Of a DNA stretch of 56,336 nt, positions 1 through 6,977 are shown in pieces; the stretch's first letter is position 1, and each line of letters opens with the position of its first letter. The notes below the pieces were generated by a model. The model ran no database searches. It worked only from the letters and a program-made list of their open reading frames with translations, and had not been told where the DNA came from. The DNA comes from CAYVMD01 sp964452465 (lineage in GTDB: Bacteria; Armatimonadota; JACIXR01). Made by a program: the position numbers and the translations under genes. The stretch lies in contig CAYVMD010000010.1 of NCBI GenBank assembly GCA_964452465.1, positions 1-56,336 on the forward strand, written 5' to 3'.

Positions 1-546
1 TGCATCCGCCTCCCCGAAACTAAAGGAAGGACCTACCGAGGCAGAGGATGTGCATATGCCAAGGGGGGTTTCCTCCGGCTCTATCTTTATCCCCAGACGG
101 TTCGTGATGGGAGAACCCAACCCTGCGAATATGCCCACTATACGGGGTTTTTTGCATTTTATAAAGATATCCCCGCCGTTTTCCACCAAGACTTCCTCGC
201 AGTGGTTAAGTAGTTCTCTACCAAGGAGTTCCGCTATCGCACCCGCCACCGCAGCCATTGGTCCCACACCAGCAAGGATGGAAGCGCCCGCCATAATCCT
301 TACTATCTCCGGTGCGGAAGGGGGAACAGGATAGGGAGAAAAACTGTGAAGGAAGGCAGGGTCTTCCTCGATGTAATTCTCCAATTGACGCCGTATCTCC
401 TTTAATTTCCTTTCTGCCAACTCCTTTAATTCCTTATCTGCCTTGATGAATATATCGCTTTGCTTGACCTTCACTCTGAAGGATACAAGATCTTCATTTC
501 CAACTATGTAGCGATAAAAAGGTTCCTCATACCGCATGCCTTTCAT
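1..546 (-). CDS. UPF0280 family protein (3' part cut by window edge)
   Basis: The first 182 codons are present and the C-terminus runs off the left edge. The N-terminus (MKGMRYEEPFYRY), the GVGPMAAVAGAIAE segment, the VENGGDIF motif and ETPLGICTSS near the edge match the UPF0280 family, which is related to ApbE-type flavin transferases; its biochemical role is not established. ATG at 546 overlaps the TGA of the upstream Memo-family gene by four bases, which indicates translational coupling; a second in-frame ATG lies at 537. The missing C-terminus should be about 50-60 residues judging from family length. Confidence 0.85.
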   Translation of the reverse strand, partial: MKGMRYEEPFYRYIVGNEDLVSFRVKVKQSDIFIKADKELKELAERKLKEIRRQLENYIEEDPAFLHSFSPYPVPPSAPEIVRIMAGASILAGVGPMAAVAGAIAELLGRELLNHCEEVLVENGGDIFIKCKKPRIVGIFAGLGSPITNRLGIKIEPEETPLGICTSSASVGPSFSFGEADA

Positions 547-1391
547 TTATAAATACCCAAGGAAGCATAACCAACGACCGCCATAGTATCCCCCATTATA
601 TCCCCCGAGGTGTAATACTGATACGAAATTACCCGTTTGGCATTTTCACCCTTGGCGTATACAATGGCAGCTACTACCCCAGCGGGACCGCACATAGTGA
701 TATCATACCTCGCTATTTCCAGGAACATGCCCGTCTCATCGAGCGATTTTATGCACTCTATCACCTTCTTGTCCTTCTCCATCGCCCAAGCCTGGGGTTC
801 ATAATGCGTTAAATCGGTGCTGGCTATCACCACTGCCCTCTCCCCCTTCAAAACCTTAGCCAGCGTATTTCCCACATTTAGACCTATATGGAGGGTTTGC
901 TCCTGGATAGCGATAGGGACGAATTTAAACTCATTGCCGAAGACGAATTGAAGAAAAGGCAATTGAACCTCTAGGGAATGCTCGAGCAGATGAGCGGGAG
1001 GATCATCCCTGATTATATCGCTGTTTTCCAGGATCCTCCTTGCTAACTCGCTATCTACGCTTACAACACCCAAGGGAGTTTGCCATTCTCCTTCCGACCA
1101 AAGAGCAACATTTGCCCCCACTGCCCTATGGTTGGGTCCAAGGATAACTATCCTTTCCGGCAGCCCTTCCTCCGCAAGGGCTAAGTAGGCGTGAGCTGCA
1201 GCTTGCCCCGAATAGATATACCCCGCGTGAGGCACCACCAATACCAGTAGGTTCCCCTCCCCTTTACCTTTTTTCTCAGGCAATCGCCCCGGACCAAACT
1301 TGCCGAGGAAGCAGGAACGGATCTGCTCCTGCAACCTATTTCTATCTGCTTCATAGAAGAGTCCTGCAACAGCAGGTCTTCTCCTGGTCAT
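543..1391 (-). CDS. amrB: AmmeMemoRadiSam system protein B (Memo family)
   Basis: This 282-residue protein has the Memo-family hallmarks: N-terminal RRPAVAGLFY, VPHAGYIYSG and ILGPNHRAVG, and the central SLEVQLPFLQ and STDLTHYEP segments. Memo proteins share the fold of class III extradiol dioxygenases. In bacteria they often lie beside an AMMECR1-domain protein and a radical SAM enzyme; neither partner is visible here and the downstream partner is a UPF0280 protein. The ATG at 1391 follows a GGGGTGAGG ribosome-binding site. Whether bacterial Memo proteins are oxidoreductases or binding proteins is unsettled. Confidence 0.85.
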   Translation of the reverse strand: MTRRRPAVAGLFYEADRNRLQEQIRSCFLGKFGPGRLPEKKGKGEGNLLVLVVPHAGYIYSGQAAAHAYLALAEEGLPERIVILGPNHRAVGANVALWSEGEWQTPLGVVSVDSELARRILENSDIIRDDPPAHLLEHSLEVQLPFLQFVFGNEFKFVPIAIQEQTLHIGLNVGNTLAKVLKGERAVVIASTDLTHYEPQAWAMEKDKKVIECIKSLDETGMFLEIARYDITMCGPAGVVAAIVYAKGENAKRVISYQYYTSGDIMGDTMAVVGYASLGIYK

Positions 1392-1462
1392 ATTCGCCTC
1401 ACCCCTTTTGTAAAATTTTTTGACAACATAAACCCAAGCTAATGCGAAGTATTACGATAACA

Positions 1463-2170
1463 TCAGGGGGAGGCAGGCATCTCCGTCTTCTTTTCCTTAA
1501 TCTGGAAAGTCCCGCTAAGAGGTCCTTCCATCTCCAACCACTCTTCTCCTTCCTTAGTGAAGATGATGAGCTTTACACATCGCAAAGATTGACCCTCCTT
1601 ATCCTTTAGGGAAACTTCCCCCTCCAAAATCACCTTGTTCTCTTTATCCCACCAGGTGGCTTTCTCTGCTTTCAATTCCTTGTCTTCTTGGGTTATCACC
1701 ACACCACCCTCTAATGAAGCAATCTTGTCCTTGTAATTGTAGATAACCTTATGGCAATTAACAACTGTCCTATCCTTCCAGTACTTCTTTAAGCTCTTCT
1801 CCTCCTTTTCCTCCTTCTTGGGCTTGCGGGTATTTATAATAACTACCCCTCCTTCCAATGTAGCGATCTTCTCCTTCAAGTCGACGGAAAGTAGGGGGGC
1901 GGTTATCTCGTTCTCCTCGTCCACGAACTTCAAGTTCCCCTGCGCGGTTGCCATCTCTTTCTCCTCATCGTAGATGATCTCGTCCGCTTGGATCCTCATA
2001 TTCTCGCTATTATCTATCAGTTCTCCTTTGGTGAATGTGTATTTCTTGGTTTTGTAGTTGTATCTCGCTTTTTCAAAGTGGAATTCTATTTCCCGTTTTT
2101 CCTCCTGAGGGCTACCAAGCACGCCTACAAAGAGGAAGAGGCATATGCCGAACCACCACCACTTTTTCAT
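1463..2170 (-). CDS. LptA/OstA-like periplasmic LPS-transport protein
   Basis: A 235-residue protein beginning MKKWWWFG with a hydrophobic signal sequence (about residues 4-20), followed by repeated short beta segments of OstA/LptA type (for example AQGNLKFVDEENEI and AKATWWDKENKVILEGEVSL, with GGVV spaced regularly). LptA forms the periplasmic bridge carrying lipopolysaccharide to the outer membrane. A longer reading from 2299 exists, but ATG at 2170 overlaps the TGA of the upstream lptC by four bases and places the signal peptide at the N-terminus. No lptB, lptF or lptG is in the window. Confidence 0.75.
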   Translation of the reverse strand: MKKWWWFGICLFLFVGVLGSPQEEKREIEFHFEKARYNYKTKKYTFTKGELIDNSENMRIQADEIIYDEEKEMATAQGNLKFVDEENEITAPLLSVDLKEKIATLEGGVVIINTRKPKKEEKEEKSLKKYWKDRTVVNCHKVIYNYKDKIASLEGGVVITQEDKELKAEKATWWDKENKVILEGEVSLKDKEGQSLRCVKLIIFTKEGEEWLEMEGPLSGTFQIKEKKTEMPASP

Positions 2171-2709
2171 AGATTTCCTTCCCCCCAAGCCTTCAAAAAT
2201 CCTTGGGAGATCAAAACCTCCGAGGTCTTCAAATTGACCTCCATATAACCTCCCTTCCCGGAAGCCCTCTTCGTTGCTACCTCCACCCCTTTCTCGCACA
2301 CGATCTTCCCTTTATCCCCGTTCCAGCGCAATACAGGAGCGGATATCTCCAAATCCTTTGTCCAGATGCGCACCTTCTCCAGGAGAAGATCCTTATACCA
2401 ATTATCATAGGTCGCTCTATTTGCTTGGAAGAGCAATTTCCCATTTGCCCACCCGTAAAAAACGCCATTCTTTATGTTCATTAAATGCACGAAACGCTCG
2501 GTTGAGGTTTTCTCCACTTTCTCTGCCTCCAACTCCCATTGAACCTTTCCATTATATCTTCCCACTAGGTGTACCCCCGAGGCGGAGAAGCGAAAAAGAG
2601 GTCCTTGCCCTTTCCCACTTTGGGTTTCCTTCACCTTTTGAGTGAAAAGGAACAACCCCATTCCTATGCCCAAAAGCAAGAAGATGGAAAATATAGTTGT
2701 AGGCTTCAC
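2167..2709 (-). CDS. lptC: LptC-like LPS export protein, probably leaderless GTG start
   Basis: A 180-residue bitopic protein with one N-terminal membrane segment (about residues 5-23), then a periplasmic beta-jellyroll-like region (VQWELEAEKVEKT, GKLLFQANRATYDNW, ISAPVLRWNG) typical of LptC, which links the inner-membrane LPS transporter to LptA. A TTG at 2745 would extend it, but that TTG is the first base triplet of a TTGAAA -35 box whose TATAAT -10 ends 7 bases before the GTG at 2709. Translation therefore probably begins at GTG 2709 on a leaderless transcript. It is coupled to the downstream LptA-like gene by an ATGA overlap. Confidence 0.75.
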   Translation of the reverse strand: MKPTTIFSIFLLLGIGMGLFLFTQKVKETQSGKGQGPLFRFSASGVHLVGRYNGKVQWELEAEKVEKTSTERFVHLMNIKNGVFYGWANGKLLFQANRATYDNWYKDLLLEKVRIWTKDLEISAPVLRWNGDKGKIVCEKGVEVATKRASGKGGYMEVNLKTSEVLISQGFLKAWGEGNL

Positions 2710-2724
2710 ATAAGGGATTATAAT
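2697..2724 (+). promoter_or_regulatory. divergent promoter for the xylose-isomerase-like gene
   Basis: TTGTAG (2697-2702), a 16-base spacer and TATAAT (2719-2724) on the plus strand. The -10 coincides with that of the lptC promoter because ATTATAAT is its own reverse complement. Expected start near 2731, giving a leader of about 43 bases with an AAAGGAGG site before ATG 2774. Confidence 0.5.
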
Positions 2725-2745
2725 AAAACCAACAAAATCTTTCAA
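2717..2745 (-). promoter_or_regulatory. sigma70-type promoter for lptC (leaderless)
   Basis: On the minus strand TTGAAA (2745-2740), a 17-base spacer and TATAAT (2722-2717). The expected start point falls at or beside GTG 2709. The -10 lies inside the palindromic 8-mer ATTATAAT at 2717-2724, which also serves the opposite strand. Confidence 0.7.
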
Positions 2746-2773
2746 TATTTACAGAAAGAAAGGAGGCTCGAAA

Positions 2774-3922
2774 ATGGGACTTGTGGATTTGAGAGGACAG
2801 GCAAAGAAGAGAACGCCGGAGGAAATAATAAAACACATGAAGGAATTTCACCTGGATTTAAAGTTCTCGGCGGGAGTGTGGTTCTTCTCTCCAGCGGGAG
2901 GGCGTTTTCATGACAGATATACCCCTCCCATGCCCTTGGAGGAGATATTGTCCAGGGCAGAAAAATTAAAAAAGTATGGTTTGAAGGGATTGGAGGCACA
3001 TTACCCCAACGAGATTAACGAGGATAACCTGGAGGTGTGGCGCAGTTTCATCCAAACGAGCGGAATGCGATTGGTGGGCATCGCTGCTAACCTTTTCTAT
3101 GATAAGAAATTCAAATTCGGTTCGCTTTCCTCTCCTTTAGAAGAGGTGCGGAAGGAGGCTATAGAAATAACAAAGAGAACGCTATCCCTGGCCAAGGAAT
3201 TGAACGCGGATTTCGCCATCATCTGGCCAGGGATAGATGGGTACGAGAATAATTTTGGAGTAGATTTCGTGAGCATGCGACGAAGGTTTGTCGAAGGCTT
3301 GGTGGAAGCCATGGAAGCGATCCCCGGGGTGAGAATAGCCTTCGAGCCCAAGCCCTATGAGCCAAGGGGGCACATAATATATGGGACGACAAGCGAGGGC
3401 ATCCTGCTCTGCTTAAAGGTGGAAGGAATGCTGAAGCATGAGGAGAATCTGAGATTATTGAAGGAAGGACATTCCCTCGCCACATTGAATCCCGAGATGG
3501 GGCATATTCTGATGGGCTATGAGGATCCTCCCTATGCCTATAGTTTGGCGATGGAATATGGTAAATTAGCCCACACCCATTGGAACAGCCAACCACTTGG
3601 CAACTATGACCAGGATCTCAATGTTGGAGTGGTTTCACCCGAATTGGCGGAGGCTACATTATATGTGCTTAAGATGTATGGCTATCAAGGCTTCTTCGGG
3701 ATAGATATCAATCCGGAACGCATGCCTGTGGAGAGGGCACTAATAAACTGCATGGATGCGATAAAAGCGATGAACGATCGCATAGAAGCGCTGGACTACG
3801 AGAAGATCATGGAGTGCACCCTCCATCCCGATAAAACGGAAGGTCTCCTTGAGGCACTTCTAATTAGAGCTCGTGCCCCTCATCCCGAGAGGCTTACTCC
3901 CTTGGAGGAATTTGGCGTTTAA
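2774..3922 (+). CDS. xylose-isomerase-like TIM-barrel protein
   Basis: A 382-residue protein resembling class I xylose isomerases. Counterparts of the active-site residues are H76 (EAHYPNE), W in IIWPG, E191 and K193 (FEPKPYEPRG), E241 and H244 (NPEMGH), D279 and D281 (YDQDL) and D311 (GIDIN). The residue that is normally the aspartate of HIDLN is His269 (HTHWN), a change in the first metal site that recalls rhamnose isomerases and tagatose epimerases. It is probably an aldose/ketose isomerase, with the sugar unknown. ATG 2774 has a strong AAAGGAGG site. It ends 7 bases before a convergent gene. Confidence 0.7.
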   Translation: MGLVDLRGQAKKRTPEEIIKHMKEFHLDLKFSAGVWFFSPAGGRFHDRYTPPMPLEEILSRAEKLKKYGLKGLEAHYPNEINEDNLEVWRSFIQTSGMRLVGIAANLFYDKKFKFGSLSSPLEEVRKEAIEITKRTLSLAKELNADFAIIWPGIDGYENNFGVDFVSMRRRFVEGLVEAMEAIPGVRIAFEPKPYEPRGHIIYGTTSEGILLCLKVEGMLKHEENLRLLKEGHSLATLNPEMGHILMGYEDPPYAYSLAMEYGKLAHTHWNSQPLGNYDQDLNVGVVSPELAEATLYVLKMYGYQGFFGIDINPERMPVERALINCMDAIKAMNDRIEALDYEKIMECTLHPDKTEGLLEALLIRARAPHPERLTPLEEFGV

Positions 3923-3929
3923 GGGGCGA

Positions 3930-4733
3930 TCAACTTAAAAGGGCTTTTGCTTCCTGCAGGGCTTCCTTGCAGACCTCAAGGGGAGCTTTCTCCCAATAAG
4001 CAGGGTTAAAGACCTCTATAGAGAACCAACCCTCGTAGTCGATCTGGTTTAAGGCATCGATTATTTCCTTCAGGGGAGCCACTCCCTTCCCTGGCAGAAG
4101 GCGGTGAGCATCGGTTTGCTCTGCCAAGGGAGGAGAGTAAGGGATATCGTTAAAGTGCACCAAGGCTACTCCCTTACCGGGAAGAGAAAGTATATCCCCG
4201 GGCTTTCCCCCTCCTTTGAGGAGATGGAAGACATCTATAACCACTCCTCCATTGGGGCAATTCGCCCTTTCCACTATCTGCCAAGCGGGCACGGGATTGT
4301 TTATCCCCTTCCTCATCCCTAAAAACTCTAAGCCCATAACCAAGCCCCACTTTTCTCCCGCTTTGCAGATCTCCTGGTAATCCCTTACGCTATCTTCCAA
4401 AGGCACCTCAGCCTCCCAAGCCACAGGGCAGATGACCACGGGCCTCTCTGCTCCTAAATCTCTACATATCTCCCCTATCCTCTCTATCATCCTTCGAGCC
4501 TCGCTTTTATCCTCCACCCCATGCCATCCTCCTACAGCGCATATCTCCACCACCTTAAGGGAGTAGAATTGGAGGATTTCCTTTAGATCCTTCAAGTCAT
4601 TCTGAGCGAGGAAATCCTCTACCTCGGAAAGCCAAAGCCCAACCCCTTCGAATCCTGCCTCGCCGATAGTGATCAGCCTTTTATCCAGGGGATCCTTCCT
4701 CAAAGTAACGAGATTCATAGATAATTTTGCCAT
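3930..4733 (-). CDS. sugar phosphate isomerase/epimerase family TIM-barrel protein
   Basis: A 267-residue protein of the AP-endonuclease-2/xylose-isomerase-like TIM-barrel superfamily. Visible signatures are MNLVTLRKDPLD, EAGFEGVGLW, ICAVGGWHGV, the metal-site segments MGLEFLG and GGVVIDVFHLLKGGG, VALVHFNDIP and GWFSIEVFN. Such proteins act on keto sugars, inositols or hydroxypyruvate; the substrate cannot be read from the sequence. ATG 4733 is chosen: a GTG at 4745 would touch the GGGAGG ribosome-binding site. It follows the DapA-family gene by 18 bases and is probably cotranscribed with it as a sugar-catabolic pair. Confidence 0.75.
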   Translation of the reverse strand: MAKLSMNLVTLRKDPLDKRLITIGEAGFEGVGLWLSEVEDFLAQNDLKDLKEILQFYSLKVVEICAVGGWHGVEDKSEARRMIERIGEICRDLGAERPVVICPVAWEAEVPLEDSVRDYQEICKAGEKWGLVMGLEFLGMRKGINNPVPAWQIVERANCPNGGVVIDVFHLLKGGGKPGDILSLPGKGVALVHFNDIPYSPPLAEQTDAHRLLPGKGVAPLKEIIDALNQIDYEGWFSIEVFNPAYWEKAPLEVCKEALQEAKALLS

Positions 4734-4751
4734 CCTAAACAACACCTCCCA

Positions 4752-5663
4752 TCAGATGATTTTCTTAACTATCTCGATTAAATTACCTTTCTCCTCCTCC
4801 GTAGGGGGTAGAAGAGGAGGACGAGGAGGTCCTATCTCTATTCCCGAGACGAAAGCAAAGGCGACCCTAAGGAGAGGGATGGGATTGCGCCTTCCCCCCA
4901 TGGTTAACGCCTGGAAGAAGGGAAATATTAACTGGTTTATTCGAATCGCTTCCTCCACATTTCCTGCAAGGAAGGCGTTCATCATTTCCCTGATCCGTTT
5001 CCCGATAACTTGAGCCCCTCCGCTAACCCCTCCTACCCCTCCCTGGCTCATTATTTGGAGGATCATGGTATCATCGCCGGAATACACCGCTACCTTATCC
5101 CCACATCTCAGCACGAACCTCATGGCTTGGAGAGGGTTCAATGCTGTCTCTTCTTTTATTGCAACGATGTTCTCTATTTGAGATAATCTCTCCGCCGTTT
5201 CAGGTTGGAGGTTCTCCCCCGCAAAGAGAGGGATGTTGTAGAGCATTATGGGAAGGGAGGTGGCACTTGCTATGCGGAAGAAATGCTGATATATCTCCTC
5301 CTGGGTAGGACGACAATAATAGGGGACGACAACCATAACCATCTCGTAGCCCATCTCCTCCACTGCTTTGGTTAGATATTGGGCATCCTTCGTATAGATC
5401 GCCCCCGTTCCAGCGATTAGAGGCACCCTATTCCTTGCTATCTCCTTTATAGATTTGAAGAGCTCGACCCTTTCCTCTAATGAAAGGGCGTAAAACTCGC
5501 CAGTCGTTCCGCCCACGATTAGGGAATCGCAGAGGTTCTCCTGCAGTATGTAATCCGCGATTTTCTGGGAGGTAGGCAGGTCCAATTCGCCGTCTTTCCC
5601 GAAGGCGGTAAGCATGGGCACAAGGAGACGTCCAAACTTTTTCACCGTTTCCTCTCTCTGCAT
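4752..5663 (-). CDS. DapA-family aldolase/lyase (DHDPS/NAL superfamily)
   Basis: A 303-residue class I aldolase. The Schiff-base lysine is K170 (VAIKEET), the substrate loop is GGTTGE (51-56) and the tyrosines are Y116 (PYYCRP) and Y142 (LYNIP). Arg138 of genuine dihydrodipicolinate synthases, normally in GRT after LYNVP, is replaced: the segment reads PLFAG with Phe147. This argues against lysine biosynthesis and for another 2-keto acid aldolase, in keeping with the sugar isomerase downstream. ATG 5663 has a GGGAGG site 8 bases upstream. Confidence 0.75.
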   Translation of the reverse strand: MQREETVKKFGRLLVPMLTAFGKDGELDLPTSQKIADYILQENLCDSLIVGGTTGEFYALSLEERVELFKSIKEIARNRVPLIAGTGAIYTKDAQYLTKAVEEMGYEMVMVVVPYYCRPTQEEIYQHFFRIASATSLPIMLYNIPLFAGENLQPETAERLSQIENIVAIKEETALNPLQAMRFVLRCGDKVAVYSGDDTMILQIMSQGGVGGVSGGAQVIGKRIREMMNAFLAGNVEEAIRINQLIFPFFQALTMGGRRNPIPLLRVAFAFVSGIEIGPPRPPLLPPTEEEKGNLIEIVKKII

Positions 5664-5695
5664 AAACCTCGCCTCCCTTGGGTTCGGTTTAGCAA

Positions 5696-5725
5696 ATTAT
5701 AAGGTTGCATATTGCTTGCTGTAAA
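5696..5725 (-). promoter_or_regulatory. promoter for the DapA-family gene
   Basis: Minus-strand TTTACA (5725-5720), an 18-base spacer and TATAAT (5701-5696), about 33 bases before ATG 5663. It interleaves with the divergent plus-strand promoter at 5712-5740. Confidence 0.5.
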
Positions 5726-5740
5726 CAAAGATTGTAGAAT
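5712..5740 (+). promoter_or_regulatory. promoter for the Gfo/Idh/MocA gene
   Basis: TTGCTT (5712-5717), a 17-base spacer and TAGAAT (5735-5740). Expected start near 5747, about 24 bases before ATG 5771. It overlaps the minus-strand promoter at 5696-5725, so the two divergent genes probably compete for polymerase. Confidence 0.5.
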
Positions 5741-5770
5741 TAAGTGGAGACATTTAGAAAGGAGGAAGAG

Positions 5771-6811
5771 ATGATGAAGAAAATAGGCGTTGCAGTAGTT
5801 GGGGCAAAAGGGATAGGGCAAACCCATGCTCAGGCAGTGAGCGAGATAGAGGAAGCGAAACTGGTGGCGGTACATGACATAATCGAAGAAAGAGCAAGGA
5901 TGTTGGCAGAGAAATATGGGGTGGATTGGTATACCGATTACGATAAGATGCTGGAGAGGGAGGACATCCACATGGTTTGCATCTGCACCCCTTCCGGGCT
6001 TCATGCTGATTTGGGGATAAAAGCGGCAAGGGCGGGAAAGCATGTCTTGGTGGAGAAACCCATGGATGTCACACTGGAGAAATGCGATGCCTTGATCGAA
6101 GAAGCGCGCAAAAATAAGGTGAAATTGGGGGGAATATTTCAGCATCGCTTCGCTGAAAACAGCCAATTGGCTAAGAAAATTGTCCAATCGGGGAAATTGG
6201 GCACCATAGTTTTGGGCGACATGAATATGAAGTGGTATAGGTCGCAGGCCTATTACGACAGCGACGATTGGAGGGGCACCTGGGCATTGGATGGCGGGGG
6301 ATGCCTTATGAACCAAGGAGTGCATTATGTGGATCTTCTCCAATGGATAATGGGCCCTATAGAATGGATCCAGGCGGAAACAGCCACTCTAACCCACAAC
6401 ATAGAAGTGGAGGACACGGCGGTTGCTATCGTCAAGTTTAAGAACGGTGCCTTGGGAGTAATAGAAGGGACGACATCCGCTTATCCCGGCGTTCACGCGA
6501 GGATAGAGATAGCTGGGTACCAGGGCAGCTTGATATGGCAGGACGACAACATCGTTTTTCTGAAGATAGAGGGAGAAGAAGAGGAGATGCTGCAGAAGGA
6601 AGAGGCAAAAGTTGCTTGGGGTGCCTCCGACCCAAGGATGATCCCCACCGGGCTTCACACTCGAAATATCTATGATTTCGTCCGGGCTATCATAGAGGAC
6701 AGGGAGCCCTTCATAAATGGAGAGGAGGCACGCAAGGCGGTGGAGATAGTCCTGGCAGTGTACAAATCCGCTAAGACGAAGGAAAGGGTTTATCTCCCCC
6801 TTGCCATTTGA
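5771..6811 (+). CDS. Gfo/Idh/MocA family oxidoreductase
   Basis: A 346-residue NAD(P)-dependent dehydrogenase of sugars or inositols. The N-terminal Rossmann fold has GVAVVGAKGIGQTHA, the family lysine motif is VEKPMDVT and the C-terminal domain has GGGCLMNQGVHYVDLLQW, with the conserved histidine in GVHYVD. The start is ATG 5771, preceded by AAAGGAGG; a longer frame from 5744 would contain that site and begin upstream of the predicted transcription start. Divergent from the aldolase/isomerase pair, it probably belongs to the same carbohydrate pathway; its substrate is unknown. Confidence 0.85.
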   Translation: MMKKIGVAVVGAKGIGQTHAQAVSEIEEAKLVAVHDIIEERARMLAEKYGVDWYTDYDKMLEREDIHMVCICTPSGLHADLGIKAARAGKHVLVEKPMDVTLEKCDALIEEARKNKVKLGGIFQHRFAENSQLAKKIVQSGKLGTIVLGDMNMKWYRSQAYYDSDDWRGTWALDGGGCLMNQGVHYVDLLQWIMGPIEWIQAETATLTHNIEVEDTAVAIVKFKNGALGVIEGTTSAYPGVHARIEIAGYQGSLIWQDDNIVFLKIEGEEEEMLQKEEAKVAWGASDPRMIPTGLHTRNIYDFVRAIIEDREPFINGEEARKAVEIVLAVYKSAKTKERVYLPLAI

Positions 6812-6828
6812 GGAACATTTGCTATCAT
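6801..6828 (+). promoter_or_regulatory. possible promoter for tRNA-Leu
   Basis: TTGCCA (6801-6806), a 16-base spacer and TATCAT (6823-6828); the -35 lies in the last codons of the upstream dehydrogenase. Expected start about 6835, five bases before the mature tRNA. Confidence 0.4.
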
Positions 6829-6839
6829 AATATTGAAGT

Positions 6840-6926
6840 GCCGAGGTGGCGGAATTGGAAGACGCGCAGGCTTGAGGGGCTTGTGGGAGCAATCCCGTGC
6901 GGGTTCAACTCCCGCCCTCGGCACCA
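6840..6926 (+). tRNA. tRNA-Leu, anticodon GAG
   Basis: A complete 87-base class II tRNA. The acceptor arms GCCGAGG and CCTCGGC pair. The anticodon stem CAGGC/GCTTG encloses loop TTGAGGG with anticodon GAG. A long variable arm (GGGA/TCCC) and the T arm GCGGG-TTCAACT-CCCGC follow, and CCA is encoded. A TTTTTT run follows the CCA, and pstS begins 51 bases further on with no separate promoter evident. Confidence 0.95.
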
Positions 6927-6977
6927 TTTTTTATGGAATGCGATCGGTAACGATGGATAAAAAGAGGTCGTCTAAGG

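Noticed and set aside
50..334. Open frame of 94 codons on the plus strand
   Set aside because: It lies antisense to the UPF0280 gene and its translation has no family features.
1392..1462. Promoter for the Memo gene
   Set aside because: Candidate boxes on the minus strand (TTGGGT, TTTACA) are too weak to call; a TTGACA on the plus strand has no gene in that direction.
1463..2299. Longer LptA-like protein starting at 2299
   Set aside because: The extra 43 residues overlap lptC, lie before a clear signal peptide and lack support; ATG 2170 is coupled to lptC.
3219..3596. 125-codon minus-strand frame inside the xylose-isomerase-like gene
   Set aside because: Pro/Ser/Arg-rich translation with no motif, typical of an antisense shadow of a coding region.
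5744..5770. Upstream start for the Gfo/Idh/MocA gene
   Set aside because: The AAAGGAGG site for ATG 5771 lies inside this extension and the predicted transcript starts downstream of 5744.
5642..6343. 233-codon minus-strand frame across the Gfo gene
   Set aside because: It is antisense to an unmistakable dehydrogenase and its His/Cys/Phe-rich product resembles no protein.
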